Positions 17,224-26,682 of a stretch of DNA of 64,000 bases are shown piece after piece (within the stretch, counting starts at the first letter, position 1; each line of letters opens with the position of its first letter). The stretch comes from WS-9 sp036274595 (GTDB taxonomy: Bacteria; Eisenbacteria; RBG-16-71-46; SZUA-252): the NCBI GenBank assembly GCA_036274595.1, contig DASUFL010000052.1, positions 41,887 to 105,886 on the forward strand. The letters are read 5' to 3'. The translations under genes were made by a program, and so were the position numbers. Below the pieces are notes generated by a model that was given only the letters and a program-made list of their open reading frames with translations, made no database searches and was not told where the DNA came from.

Positions 17224-17984
17224 TCCGTGCTCCGCTCGATCTTCTTGAGACGCTTCGACGCCTCTCGTTTCGTCCCCGACGAGGCGGTTCCGTTCAGCAC
17301 GGAGCGAAGCGTGTCCGCCGCCTCCGCCTCGCGCCCCGTCTTCACGTAGGCGTCGGCGAGGAGCACGCGGGCATCCAGGGACCAGCGCGATTCCGGGTAC
17401 TCGTGGATCACCTGCTCGAAGTAGTGCCCCGCGGCGTCCCACTGCTTGAGCCGGAGATAGAGCCGCCCGTTCCGGAACGCCTTCTCCGCTTGGCGGTCGG
17501 TGAGCGCGGTGAGGCGCTTGCGCGCGTCCTGGGCCTTGGGATGGTCCGAGTAGAGCGAGAGGAAGTCCCGGTAGCGCGAGATGGCTCGCACCGTCTCGGT
17601 CTGATCGAGCGGCGCCGGACGGGACTGCAGGTCGTCGCAGCGCGCGAGCATGTAGAGCGCGTCCGGGTGGTACGGCGTCGTCGGGAAGTCCCGGATCAGC
17701 CGGTCGAACTGGCCGGACGCGAGCACGTAGTCCTTGGTGTTGAAGTACGACTCGCCGAGGTAGTAGAGCGCGTCGTCCGTCTTCTCCGTGCCCGGGAACT
17801 GCTCGACGTACGCCTTGAGATCGGCGATCGCGTCGACCCAGTCCTCGCGGTCGAACTCGCCCTTGCCGCGCTCGTAGCTCGCGACGCCGCCGATCTGGGA
17901 CTCCTTGAGCGTGCCCCCGCAGCCCGCGGCGAGCGCTGCCAGGAGGAGCGCCGCGAGTACGCTGCGGGCCATGCGGAAGGTCAT
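17220..17984 (-). CDS. bamD: BamD-like outer-membrane assembly lipoprotein
   Basis: The 254-residue lipoprotein has a clear lipobox LAALAAGC and then TPR-type repeats, for example ALYYLGESYFNTKDYVLAS, ALYMLARCDD and GRLYLRLKQWDAAGHYFEQV. The pattern and length fit BamD/ComL (YfiO), the essential lipoprotein of the beta-barrel assembly machine, which acts on the inner face of the outer membrane. The ATG at 17984 overlaps the TPR gene stop as ATGA. It sits in an operon with a second TPR protein and nadD. A generic tetratricopeptide lipoprotein cannot be excluded. Confidence 0.78.
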   Translation of the reverse strand: MTFRMARSVLAALLLAALAAGCGGTLKESQIGGVASYERGKGEFDREDWVDAIADLKAYVEQFPGTEKTDDALYYLGESYFNTKDYVLASGQFDRLIRDFPTTPYHPDALYMLARCDDLQSRPAPLDQTETVRAISRYRDFLSLYSDHPKAQDARKRLTALTDRQAEKAFRNGRLYLRLKQWDAAGHYFEQVIHEYPESRWSLDARVLLADAYVKTGREAEAADTLRSVLNGTASSGTKREASKRLKKIERSTD

Positions 17985-18709
17985 CGGGCGCGGGGCTCCT
18001 CCGCCCGGTCCTCCTCCCGCTCCAGGAAGTCGAGGTACGAACGCGCCCGAACCTCGTCCCGGTTGTCGAGCAGGCAGCGCTCCCATGCTTCGCGCGCGCG
18101 GACGCGGCGCCCGGCCTTCCAGTGGACCAGGCCCAGCGTGACGCGCGCATCGACGTAGCGGGGATTCTGCGCGAGCGCCTCCTCGAGCACCGTCTCCGCG
18201 TCGTGGTAGAGGCCCATCTCCGCGTACACGGAGCCGAGGCGGTTCTTGATGTCGAGGAACTGCGGCGCGTAGCGGAGCGCGCGGCGGTATTCCTGCGAGG
18301 CGTCGACGAGGAGCCCGAGATCTCGGTAGGTGTCGCCGAGCTGCGTGTGCGCCTCCGCGAGATGCGTCCGCACCTCGGGAGTCAGGTTCTCGTGATCCGG
18401 ATCCCGGGGCCGCTCCATCTGGAACTCGCGGAGCGCCTCGTCGTAGCGGCCGAGGTCGTTCAGGACAATGGCCAGATTCAGGCGCGCTTCGACGTAGCGG
18501 GGATTCAGGTGGAGCGCCTGGCGGAAGGACGCGACGGCAGCCTCACGGTCGCCGCTCAAGCTCAGGGCGAGACCGAGCAGGTGGTGGAGATCGGGAAACT
18601 CCCCATGGGTGGCGAGGGCCTCCCGGATCTCGCGCGCGGCTTCCTCGTACAGACCGCGCTCGAAGTAATCGCGCGCAAGCACATGGTGCTGGCGCGCCGC
18701 GACTCCCAT
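17981..18709 (-). CDS. Cytoplasmic TPR repeat protein
   Basis: The 242-residue product consists almost wholly of tetratricopeptide repeats (for example LHHLLGLALSLSGDREAAVASFRQALHLNPRYVEARL, about 40-80, and further repeats to residue 225), so it probably acts as a protein-binding scaffold. No signal peptide or membrane segment is seen. The ATG at 18709 is chosen because GGGAGGAG lies just upstream; a GTG at 18730 would add seven residues. Its stop overlaps the start of the bamD-like gene, which suggests a linked role, perhaps in envelope biogenesis; this is inference. Confidence 0.75.
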   Translation of the reverse strand: MGVAARQHHVLARDYFERGLYEEAAREIREALATHGEFPDLHHLLGLALSLSGDREAAVASFRQALHLNPRYVEARLNLAIVLNDLGRYDEALREFQMERPRDPDHENLTPEVRTHLAEAHTQLGDTYRDLGLLVDASQEYRRALRYAPQFLDIKNRLGSVYAEMGLYHDAETVLEEALAQNPRYVDARVTLGLVHWKAGRRVRAREAWERCLLDNRDEVRARSYLDFLEREEDRAEEPRAR

Positions 18710-18743
18710 CGCGCTCCTCCCTGGAATCACGTCCCCCTCCGGC

Positions 18744-19481
18744 TCAGTTGCGGTTGGAATAGAAGAGCACCACGAGGCCCGTGACCACTCCGATCACGAT
18801 CATCGGCTCGAGCCACCGGGTGCCTCCTCCCCGCGGCACGGGCGGATTGAGATACCCCGACCCGCTCGCGGCGTACGCGACGTCCCCCTTCGAGACCACG
18901 TCCCTCGCGCTCCGCGTCGCGGAGCGCGTCCAGACCACGTCCCCATTCTGCGGATCGAAGAGGGTCGCGCTCGCCCGCATGCCCGCGAGCCGCTCGTACC
19001 CTTTGGTCCCGAACGGGAAAGAACCCAGCCGGCGCACATAGGTTACGCCGGAGCCCTCGACCAGCACTTGAAGCCGGAGCGGTGCCAAGGGGTCGGCGCC
19101 CTGGCTCATCGCTGAAGCGGCGGCTTGAGCCGAGTCCTGCGGCGCGACTGCCGGCGGAGCTCCATGGGTGGTCACCCCGCTCTCCATCGCCGGCGCCAAG
19201 GCTTCGCCTCGCGCCAGGCGCACGGAGACTCCGAGCGCCTTCATTCGTTCCATGAGCGACTGCGTCAAGAGTCCGAGCGTGTCCCCCGGCGAGGGCGTGA
19301 CCATCGCCACCGGCCGACCCCCCGGGAACGTCGCCCCCTCGAGGAGGTCCGCCGCCACCGTGTCGGCCACCGCGTCGAGCGCCATGCTGTGCGTGGGTGG
19401 CATCTGTGATTTCGCCGCCGCCGTTCCCGAAGCCGCGACGATGCCCAGGAGTAGAGCCCCGCATGCCCAGCGTCTCCCCAT
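18744..19481 (-). CDS. Unknown exported protein with C-terminal membrane segment
   Basis: The 245-residue protein has an N-terminal signal sequence (hydrophobic run near residues 7-22), a central alpha/beta region with VAMVTPSPGDTLGLLTQ and LQVLVEGSGVTYVRRLG, a strand pair ASATLFDPQNGDVVWTRS, and a hydrophobic C-terminal helix (about 222-241). The centre faintly resembles CsgG/FlgO/LpoB-like lipoprotein folds, but this is not firm. The ATG at 19481 forms a TGATG overlap with rimO and follows a strong GGAGGTGA ribosome site. Downstream are the TPR and bamD-like genes, so an envelope role is likely. No known family is assigned. Confidence 0.62.
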   Translation of the reverse strand: MGRRWACGALLLGIVAASGTAAAKSQMPPTHSMALDAVADTVAADLLEGATFPGGRPVAMVTPSPGDTLGLLTQSLMERMKALGVSVRLARGEALAPAMESGVTTHGAPPAVAPQDSAQAAASAMSQGADPLAPLRLQVLVEGSGVTYVRRLGSFPFGTKGYERLAGMRASATLFDPQNGDVVWTRSATRSARDVVSKGDVAYAASGSGYLNPPVPRGGGTRWLEPMIVIGVVTGLVVLFYSNRN

Positions 19482-20878
19482 CACCCCGTCACCTCCGCCT
19501 CGAGATCGTACCGTCGCGCGCGCGTGATCCGAACGCGCGCCCGCGCTCCCACGGGAAGCTCCGCCGACGCGCGCACGCGCGTGACGCCGTCCACCTCGTA
19601 GCCCTGCTGCTCGAGGCGGCCGACGTAGTGGCCGGTGCGAGACCCCACGGCGTCGATGCGCACGTCCACTTCGCGCCCGACCCAGCGTCCCCACACGCGC
19701 GCGGCCACGGCCTGCTGCGCCTCGAGGAGTCTCCGGCGGCGCTCCACCTTCACGCGCTCGGGCACCTGCTCCTTCATGCGTCCCGCCGGCGTGCCCTCCT
19801 CGCGCGAATAGGCGAAACAGCCGACGTGGTCCCACTCCTCTTCCTCGACCCGGCTCAAGAGCTCCTCGAAGTCCTCGTCCGTCTCTCCCGGGAACCCGAC
19901 GATGAAGTGGGTCCGGATGGCGATGCCCGGGAGCCGCTTCCGGAGCGTCCGGAGAAGTCCCGCCTGGCCCGTCCCGTCCACCTCCCGGCGCATCCGCCGG
20001 AGCATGCGGTCGGTGACGTGCTGAAGGGGGATATCCACATAGCGGCACACCTGGGGTACCTCTTCGAACACCTGGATCAGCGCTTCGCTCCAGGTCTTCG
20101 GGTGGGTGTAGTGGACCCGCACCCACTCGATTCCGGGAACCTGGGCCAGCGCCCGGAGGAGCTCCGGGAGCCGCGACGAGCCGTAGCGATCCTCACCGTA
20201 GGACGTCGAGTCCTGGGCGATGAGAAGGAGCTCCCGCACCCCGGATTGGGCGAGTCGCTCCGCCTCCTCCACGACCGACTCGAACGGACGGCTCCTGAGA
20301 TCGCCCCGCAGAGTCGGGATGATGCAGAACGTGCAGCGGAAGTCGCAGCCGTCCGCGATCCTTAGATACGCGAGATGGCGCGGGGTCGAGAGCGCGCGGT
20401 GCTGGGCGAGATCCACGGCGGTGCCTGCGGGCCCGACTTCGACGATCGCGCTCCCCCCCTTGCGCACGCGATGCGCGACGCGCGCGATGGCGTCCACCTG
20501 GCCGGTGCCCACGACGGCGTCGATCTCGGGGATCTCGCGGATGAGCTCGGCCTCGTAGCGCTGCGCCATGCACCCCGCGACGACGATGCCGCCGAGGCGA
20601 CCCTCGCGCTTGAGCGCGGCCAGCTCGAGGATGCGGTCGATCGACTCCTTCTGCGACGGGCCGATGAACGCGCACGTGTTGACCACCGCCACATCGGCGT
20701 CCTCCGGCGTCGCGGCGGTGCGGAAGCCGCCTCGGGAGAGGAGTCCGGCCATGATCTCGGAATCCACGAGGTTCTTCGCGCAGCCGAGCGTGACGAGCGC
20801 GACGCTCGCATCCTCGACAGCGGGTCCGGCACCCTCGTCGCGCGGACGGGCGGGCTCGAGCGGAATGGGACGGATCAC
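19481..20878 (-). CDS. rimO: Ribosomal protein S12 methylthiotransferase
   Basis: The 465-residue radical SAM enzyme adds a methylthio group to an aspartate of ribosomal protein S12. The N-terminal UPF0004 domain has the cluster cysteines in LGCAKNLVDSE (Cys33), NTCAF and AGCMAQ. The radical SAM motif CDFRCTFC follows near residues 179-186, and a TRAM-like domain forms the C-terminus (GSRTGHYVGRLEQQ onwards). KNLVDSE favours RimO over MiaB. The start is GTG at 20878, overlapping the ftsK stop as GTGA. Confidence 0.93.
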   Translation of the reverse strand: MIRPIPLEPARPRDEGAGPAVEDASVALVTLGCAKNLVDSEIMAGLLSRGGFRTAATPEDADVAVVNTCAFIGPSQKESIDRILELAALKREGRLGGIVVAGCMAQRYEAELIREIPEIDAVVGTGQVDAIARVAHRVRKGGSAIVEVGPAGTAVDLAQHRALSTPRHLAYLRIADGCDFRCTFCIIPTLRGDLRSRPFESVVEEAERLAQSGVRELLLIAQDSTSYGEDRYGSSRLPELLRALAQVPGIEWVRVHYTHPKTWSEALIQVFEEVPQVCRYVDIPLQHVTDRMLRRMRREVDGTGQAGLLRTLRKRLPGIAIRTHFIVGFPGETDEDFEELLSRVEEEEWDHVGCFAYSREEGTPAGRMKEQVPERVKVERRRRLLEAQQAVAARVWGRWVGREVDVRIDAVGSRTGHYVGRLEQQGYEVDGVTRVRASAELPVGARARVRITRARRYDLEAEVTG

Positions 20879-23217
20879 GCCTCGGTCACCTCGGAGATGC
20901 GGGACCGGCGCTCCTGGAAGTCGTGCTCGCTCAGGAGCACTTCGCGCCCCTTCGCCCCTTCGGACGGGCCGACGATGCCGCGCTCTTCGAGCAGATCGAG
21001 CAGGCGCGCCGCGCGCGAGTAGCCCACCTTGAGCCGGCGCTGGAGCATCGAGGTCGACGCCTGCTGGTGCAGCACCACCAGCTTCATCGCCTCCTCGTAC
21101 AGATCGTCGTCCGCGTCGGAATCGGCGACCGACGTCGCCTGCTCGAGCGCGGTGTCGTCGATGATCGGCGGAGCCGAGCCCTGGCTCTTCAGGAACGAGA
21201 CCACGCGCTCGATCTCCTCGCTCGAGACGTAGGAGCCGTGGATGCGGTAGGGCTCCGGCTTCCCCGCCGGCAGGTAGAGGCTGTCGCCGTGGCCCAAGAG
21301 GCTCTCCGCCCCGTTCATGTCGAGGATCACGCGGGAGTCGGTGCGGCTCGCGACCTGGAAGGCGATCCGTGACGGGAAGTTCGCCTTGATCATCCCTGTG
21401 ATCACGTCGACCGAAGGACGCTGCGTCGCGAGGATGAGATGGATGCCGACCGCGCGGGCCATCTGCGCGAGGCGTCCGATCGGCTCCTCGATCTCGGCCG
21501 GCAGGAGCGCCATGAGGTCGGCCAGCTCGTCCACCACCACGACGAGATACGGGAGCTTCGCGTCCTCGGCGGAAGGATCGAGCCCGAGCCGGTTGTAGGC
21601 TTCGATGTTCCGCGCTCCGTGCTTGGCCAGCACCTGGTACCGCCGCTCCATCTCCTTCACCGAATAGCGGAGCGCCTGCGCCGCCTTCTTCGGATCGGTC
21701 ACGACCGGCATGCGAAGATGCGGGATCCCGTTGTACGGCGTGAGCTCGAGCATCTTGGGATCGATCATGATGAACCGGAGCTCGGACGGCGTGCGCCTAA
21801 GCAAGAGGCTCATGATGAGCGTGTTGATGCAGACGCTCTTCCCGGACCCCGTCGCTCCCGCGATCAGGAGGTGGGGCATCTTCTCGAGCGACGCGGTGAA
21901 GGGCACGCCCGCGACGTCCTTTCCGAGCGCGAACGGGAGCGCGTCGCTCGTCTTCTGGAACGCGGAGGAAGCGATGATCTCGCGGAACCCGACGAGCGCC
22001 TTGACGCGGTTCGGGATCTCGATTCCGACCGCGGCCTTCCCCGGGATCGGAGCGACGATGCGGATTCGCTGCGCACGGAGTGCGAGCGCGAGGTCGTCCT
22101 GCCGGTTCAGGATCTGGTTCACCTTGATGCCGGGAGCCGGCTCGTACTCGAAGAGCGTGATGACCGGCCCCGGGTGGACCTCGGAGACCTTCCCCGCGAC
22201 GCCGAAATCGGCGAGCGTGCGCTCGAGAACGCGGGAGAGATCGAGGAGCTCCGATTCCTCGATGGCGACCTGGCGGCTCTCGTGCTGGTCGAGGAGATCG
22301 ATCGACGGGAGCGCCGCTTCGGGAGCGGCCGCCGGACCGAGTCCGAGCGCGCTCTCGGGCGACGGCTCCGCCGCGTGCTTCTTGTCGTCGCGTGTCGCCA
22401 AGCGCTCGGGGGACGCGGGCTGCGCCGCGCTGGCGGCGGGCGGCGGGAATGGGATCGCGAGCGGCTCGCTCGCGTCCCTGCGTCCGATGATGCGCGGGCG
22501 CGATTCCTTGGGCGGTGCGGGCGTCTGGGCCCCGAACGCGCGCTCGAGCTCCGCCTCTTCTTCGGCCGGCGCCGGCTTCCCACGCTTCAGGCGCGGCGGC
22601 GCGGCGAGGGGATCGGCTTCCGCCGATTCCACGGCGGGAGCGGCGGCGGCTTTCTTCTTCCGACCCTTCTGCGGCGCGAGGCGCGCGAGCCACGATCCGA
22701 CGAGCTGACGGAGCGGCGACGCCGCTCCCAGCTCGAGCGCGACCACGCCCACGATCACGAGTCCCGTCCCGAGGAAGAGCTCCCCCCCGATCGTGCCGAG
22801 GAGCCTTGCGGCGAGACGGCCGATCCAGCCTCCGACCGCGCCCACCCAGGCCTGGTTCTCACCACCCAGGAGGAAGATGAGCCCCGAGCCGCAGAGAAAC
22901 GCCGCGGTCCCGAGCCCGGTCTTGATCCAGAGCTCGCCCGCGGCATGGAGCCTGAGCCGGTTCCATCCCCACGCGAGGAGCAGGAGCGGAACACCCCACG
23001 CGCCGAGCGACCCGAACGCCGCGTTCAACCCGGACGCGGCGAGAGCTCCCAGCACGCCCGCCTGATTGCGGACGGACCCGCTCCCGATCACGTCCGCGGT
23101 CGTGTCCCTCGGATCGCGGCTCGTCAGGGCCAGGATGAGAAGCAGCGCGATGGAGAGAAGGCAGAGCCCCAGGATCTGGTACTTCCGCCGGACCGAGACC
23201 CGGCCCAGGAGCGGCAT
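20875..23217 (-). CDS. ftsK: DNA translocase FtsK/SpoIIIE
   Basis: The 780-residue protein pumps chromosomal DNA at the division septum. The first 165 residues contain about four membrane helices; a Pro/Ala/Glu-rich linker runs to about 310; then come the alpha/beta motor domains with Walker A GATGSGKS (454-461) and Walker B region YLVVVVDELADLMAL. A C-terminal gamma winged helix (about 715-780, LQRRLKVGYSRAARLLDLLEERG) would recognise orienting DNA sequences. GGGAGGA precedes the ATG at 23217. All key motifs are intact. It follows ahcY by 15 bases. Confidence 0.95.
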   Translation of the reverse strand: MPLLGRVSVRRKYQILGLCLLSIALLLILALTSRDPRDTTADVIGSGSVRNQAGVLGALAASGLNAAFGSLGAWGVPLLLLAWGWNRLRLHAAGELWIKTGLGTAAFLCGSGLIFLLGGENQAWVGAVGGWIGRLAARLLGTIGGELFLGTGLVIVGVVALELGAASPLRQLVGSWLARLAPQKGRKKKAAAAPAVESAEADPLAAPPRLKRGKPAPAEEEAELERAFGAQTPAPPKESRPRIIGRRDASEPLAIPFPPPAASAAQPASPERLATRDDKKHAAEPSPESALGLGPAAAPEAALPSIDLLDQHESRQVAIEESELLDLSRVLERTLADFGVAGKVSEVHPGPVITLFEYEPAPGIKVNQILNRQDDLALALRAQRIRIVAPIPGKAAVGIEIPNRVKALVGFREIIASSAFQKTSDALPFALGKDVAGVPFTASLEKMPHLLIAGATGSGKSVCINTLIMSLLLRRTPSELRFIMIDPKMLELTPYNGIPHLRMPVVTDPKKAAQALRYSVKEMERRYQVLAKHGARNIEAYNRLGLDPSAEDAKLPYLVVVVDELADLMALLPAEIEEPIGRLAQMARAVGIHLILATQRPSVDVITGMIKANFPSRIAFQVASRTDSRVILDMNGAESLLGHGDSLYLPAGKPEPYRIHGSYVSSEEIERVVSFLKSQGSAPPIIDDTALEQATSVADSDADDDLYEEAMKLVVLHQQASTSMLQRRLKVGYSRAARLLDLLEERGIVGPSEGAKGREVLLSEHDFQERRSRISEVTEA

Positions 23218-23232
23218 CAGCGTCCTCCCGAC

Positions 23233-24516
23233 CTAGGTCCCCTGCTCCCATGACGCGAGATACGCGACCTGCTCCGGCGTCAGCGTGTCGATGGACACCC
23301 CGAGCGCCTCCAGCTTGAGCTTCGCGATCTCCTCGTCCAGCGCCTTCGGAATCGGATAGACGGCCGGCTTGAGCTCCTTCGAGTGCGAGAGGAGGTACTC
23401 GATGCCGAGCGCCTGGTTCGCGAAGCTCATGTCCATCACCGAGGCCGGATGCCCCTCGGCCGCGGCCAGGTTGATGAGCCGTCCCTCGCCCAGCACGTAG
23501 ATGCGCTTTCCGCCGTCGAGCGTGACCTCCTCGACGAACGGACGCACGGTGCGGATCCCCTTCGCCTGCTTCTTGAGCGTGTCGAGGTCCAGCTCCACGT
23601 TGAAGTGGCCGGAGTTCGCGACGATCGCGCCGTCCTTCATGGCGCGGAAGTGCTCCATGCGGAGCACGTTGATGTTGCCGGTCACGGTGACGAAGAAGTC
23701 TCCGACCTTCGCCGCCTTGTCCGCCGGGACGACCTCGAAGCCGTCCATCACCGCCTCGAGCGCGGGGAGCGGATCGATCTCCGTGACGAGCACGTGCGCG
23801 CCGAACCCCCGGGCCCGCGTCGCGACGCCGCGCCCGCACCAGCCGTAGCCGAGCACGACGAACTTCGACCCCGCGATGAGCCGGTTGGTGGCGCGCAGGA
23901 TGCCGTCGAGCGTGCTCTGTCCGGTGCCGTAGCGGTTGTCGAAGAAGTGCTTCGTCTTCGCGTCGTTGACGGCGAGGATCGGGTACTTGAGCGCGCCGTC
24001 CCGCGCCATGGCGCGGAGCCGGATCACGCCCGTCGTAGTCTCCTCGGTGCCCGCGATGACGCGCGCCGCGTCGGCCGCGCGCTTCGTGTGGAGGACCGTC
24101 ACGAGATCGGCGCCGTCGTCCATCGTGAACTCGGGGCGCGCGTCGAGCGTGGCCTGGATGTGCTTGTAGTACGTGTCCGCGTCCTCGCCCTTGATGGCGT
24201 AGGTCGGGATCTTGAAGCGGTGCGCGAGCGCCGCCGCCACCTCGTCCTGCGTCGAGAGCGGGTTGGACGCGCAGAGCGTGACCTCGGCGCCGCCCGCCTG
24301 GAGCGTCAGCATGAGGTTCGCCGTCTCGGTCGTGACGTGGAGGCAGGCCGCGATGCGCCGCCCCTTGAGCGGCTGCTCCTTCGCGAAGCGCGCCTTGATC
24401 TGGCGCAGCACGGGCATCTCACGCTCGGCCCACTCGATCCGGTTCACGCCCGGCTCGGCGAGCTTCGGATCGGCCACATGTCCCAGCGCGTTCATCACAG
24501 CGGTCTCAGGCGTCAC
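23233..24516 (-). CDS. ahcY: S-adenosylhomocysteine hydrolase
   Basis: The 427-residue enzyme splits S-adenosylhomocysteine to adenosine and homocysteine, clearing the by-product of methylation. Recognisable segments are CLHVTTETANLMLTL, the NAD-binding loop VVLGYGWCGRGVA, VTGNINVLRMEHFRAMKDGAIVANSGHF, and a C-terminal ASWEQGT. The length matches the short bacterial and archaeal form, which lacks the extra insert seen in some species. The GTG at 24516 is preceded by GGAGG and overlaps metK by 11 bases; ATG 24495 is an alternative. Pairing with metK makes a compact methyl-cycle unit. Confidence 0.95.
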   Translation of the reverse strand: MTPETAVMNALGHVADPKLAEPGVNRIEWAEREMPVLRQIKARFAKEQPLKGRRIAACLHVTTETANLMLTLQAGGAEVTLCASNPLSTQDEVAAALAHRFKIPTYAIKGEDADTYYKHIQATLDARPEFTMDDGADLVTVLHTKRAADAARVIAGTEETTTGVIRLRAMARDGALKYPILAVNDAKTKHFFDNRYGTGQSTLDGILRATNRLIAGSKFVVLGYGWCGRGVATRARGFGAHVLVTEIDPLPALEAVMDGFEVVPADKAAKVGDFFVTVTGNINVLRMEHFRAMKDGAIVANSGHFNVELDLDTLKKQAKGIRTVRPFVEEVTLDGGKRIYVLGEGRLINLAAAEGHPASVMDMSFANQALGIEYLLSHSKELKPAVYPIPKALDEEIAKLKLEALGVSIDTLTPEQVAYLASWEQGT

Positions 24517-25702
24517 GCTTCAAATCCTCCACGCGGTCGAGGAGCTCCCAGCGGAAGCCCTCGTTCTCGCGACCGAAATGTCCATAGGCGGCGGTCTTCT
24601 TGTAAATGGGCTTCCTCAAATCGAGCGACTGGATGATGGCGTCCGGGCGCAGATCGAAATGCTTGCGCACGAGCTCGGAGAGCCGGCTGTCGGGCACATG
24701 CCCCGTGCCGTGCGAGTCGACCATGATGGAGACCGGCTCCTCGACGCCGATCGCGTAGGCGACCTGGACCGTGCAGCGCTCCGCCAGACCGGCGCCCACG
24801 AGATTCTTCGCGACGTGCCGCGCCGCGTAGCAGGCGGAGCGGTCCACCTTCGACGGATCCTTGCCGCTGAACGCGCCGCCCCCGTGCGGCGCCGAGCCGC
24901 CGTAGGAGTCGACGATGATCTTCCGCCCCGTGAGCCCGGTGTCGGCGCGCGGCCCCCCGACCACGAACCGTCCCGTCGGATTGATGTGGAAGATCGGATC
25001 GCCGTGCAGGAGCGCCTTCGGCAGGACCGGCATGATGACGTCCTGGATGAGCCTGTCGCGGAAGCGCTTCATGTCCGCGTCGCTCATGTCCACGTGCTGG
25101 GTCGAGAGCACCACCGTGTCGATGCGCTTCGGGACGCCCGCCTCGTACTCCACGGTGACCTGCGACTTGCCGTCGGGTCGGATCTCCGGGAACTTCCCGG
25201 AGCGCCGCGCGTCGGCGAGCGCCTTGGTGAGCCGGTGCGCGATCTGGATCGGCGCCGGCATGAGCTCCGGCGTCTCCCGCACCGCATAGCCGAACATCAG
25301 TCCCTGATCGCCCGCGCCCCGCCGGTCCACGCCCATCGCGATGTCCTTCGACTGCTCGTCGATCGACGTGACGACCGCGCAGTTCTCCCAGTCGAACCCG
25401 AAGTGCGGATCGTCGTATCCGATGTCGCGGATCGTCCCCCGCACCACGCGAGGAATGTCGACGTAGGTCTTCGTCGTGATCTCGCCCGACACGAGCGCGA
25501 GCCCGGTCGTGACCAGGGTCTCGGCGGCCACGCGCCCCGTCGGGTCGTCCTTCAGGATGGCGTCCAGGATCGCGTCCGAGATCTGGTCCGCGACCTTGTC
25601 CGGATGGCCCTCGGTCACCGACTCCGAGGTAAAGAGGAACGAATGCCGTGTCGCAGGCTTGGTGCGCGAGCCGGGTTTGGACTGAGTTGCTTCGAGCGTC
25701 AT
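24506..25702 (-). CDS. metK: S-adenosylmethionine synthase
   Basis: The 398-residue enzyme makes S-adenosylmethionine from methionine and ATP in the cytoplasm. Family motifs are FTSESVTEGHPDKVADQISD near residue 26, GAGDQGLMFGYA near 130, the phosphate-binding GGGAFSGKDPSKVDRSA near 265, and AYAIGVEEPVSI. The ATG at 25702 has GGAGG ten bases upstream and forms an ATGA overlap with the nucleotidyltransferase gene. The coupled downstream ahcY handles the product of SAM-dependent methylation. Confidence 0.97.
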   Translation of the reverse strand: MTLEATQSKPGSRTKPATRHSFLFTSESVTEGHPDKVADQISDAILDAILKDDPTGRVAAETLVTTGLALVSGEITTKTYVDIPRVVRGTIRDIGYDDPHFGFDWENCAVVTSIDEQSKDIAMGVDRRGAGDQGLMFGYAVRETPELMPAPIQIAHRLTKALADARRSGKFPEIRPDGKSQVTVEYEAGVPKRIDTVVLSTQHVDMSDADMKRFRDRLIQDVIMPVLPKALLHGDPIFHINPTGRFVVGGPRADTGLTGRKIIVDSYGGSAPHGGGAFSGKDPSKVDRSACYAARHVAKNLVGAGLAERCTVQVAYAIGVEEPVSIMVDSHGTGHVPDSRLSELVRKHFDLRPDAIIQSLDLRKPIYKKTAAYGHFGRENEGFRWELLDRVEDLKRDA

Positions 25703-26682
25703 GTGCTCTCGACCTCCGATGAATCGCCGACGTTGAGCCTCTGGTAGGTCCCGCGAACCACCGCGTTCTCCCCCACGACCGAGAGGTCGAGCAGAACGTT
25801 CTCGACGGTTGCGCCTTGGCTGATGATGGAATTGCGGACGATCGCGCGGTGCACGCGCGCCCCCGGTCCGATCGAGGCATGGGGCCCCACCACCGAGTGG
25901 GCCACGTCCGCGCTCTCGTCGATCGCGACCGGCGGCAGGACCACGACGCCGGGCCTCGTCACGGGTACGGCGGAGCGGTCGAGGAGCGCCCGGTTCGTCT
26001 CGAGCAGCGTCTCCGTCTTCCCGCAGTCGTACCACGCTTCGACCGAAAACGGACGGAGCACCTCTCCCTCCTCGATCATTCGTTGCAGCCCGTCCGTGAG
26101 CTGAATCTCTCCCTTCGTGCGCTTCCCTTCCCGCTCGACCGCTTCGAGCGAGCGGAAGAGGAGCGGCGCGTTCGTCAGGTAGTACACGCCGACCAGCGCG
26201 AGGCGCGACGCCGGGTGCTCCGGCTTCTCCACCAACGCCGTGATGCGACCTCCCTCCACGTTGGCCACGCCGAACCGGCGCGGGTCCTCGACCTCGCGAA
26301 CACCCACCTTCGATCCGTCGGAGACGAGATCGCGGAGCGCCGCCATCACGATCGTGTCCCCGAGCACGATCAAGACGGGCGCCGTGCCGACCTCGCTCTT
26401 GGCCTGGAGCACGGCGTGCCCCAATCCGAGCGGCCGCTCCTGCACGGCGAACGAGAACCGAAGGCCAGGGCGCCGCTCCGCCCATTGGCGGATCTGCTCC
26501 CCCTGCGTCCCCGGACCGATCACGAGCACCACGCGCTCCGGATCCGTCTCCGCGACCTGGTCGAGGATGTGGGCCAGGATCGGCTTCCCCGCCACCTCGA
26601 GCAGCGCCTTCGGGACCGTGTGCGTGTGCGGCCGGAGCCGGGTGCCCGCCCCTGCCACGGGGATCACCGCGATCGGCTTCAC
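25699..26682 (-). CDS. Sugar-1-phosphate nucleotidyltransferase with left-handed beta-helix tail
   Basis: The 327-residue protein activates a sugar-1-phosphate to an NDP-sugar. The N-terminal domain has the signature GAGTRLRPHTHTVPKALLEVAGKP, a metal-binding-type LGDTI segment and VEKPEHP. From about residue 245 come hexapeptide-like repeats (VVGPHASIGPGARVHRAIVRNS) of a left-handed beta-helix. It resembles glucose-1-phosphate thymidylyltransferases and mannose-1-phosphate guanylyltransferases; the exact nucleotide and sugar cannot be told. The start is GTG at 26682 (GTGA overlap with the isomerase). Its place after a hexose PTS and an isomerase suggests that it draws on imported hexose. Confidence 0.82.
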   Translation of the reverse strand: MKPIAVIPVAGAGTRLRPHTHTVPKALLEVAGKPILAHILDQVAETDPERVVLVIGPGTQGEQIRQWAERRPGLRFSFAVQERPLGLGHAVLQAKSEVGTAPVLIVLGDTIVMAALRDLVSDGSKVGVREVEDPRRFGVANVEGGRITALVEKPEHPASRLALVGVYYLTNAPLLFRSLEAVEREGKRTKGEIQLTDGLQRMIEEGEVLRPFSVEAWYDCGKTETLLETNRALLDRSAVPVTRPGVVVLPPVAIDESADVAHSVVGPHASIGPGARVHRAIVRNSIISQGATVENVLLDLSVVGENAVVRGTYQRLNVGDSSEVEST

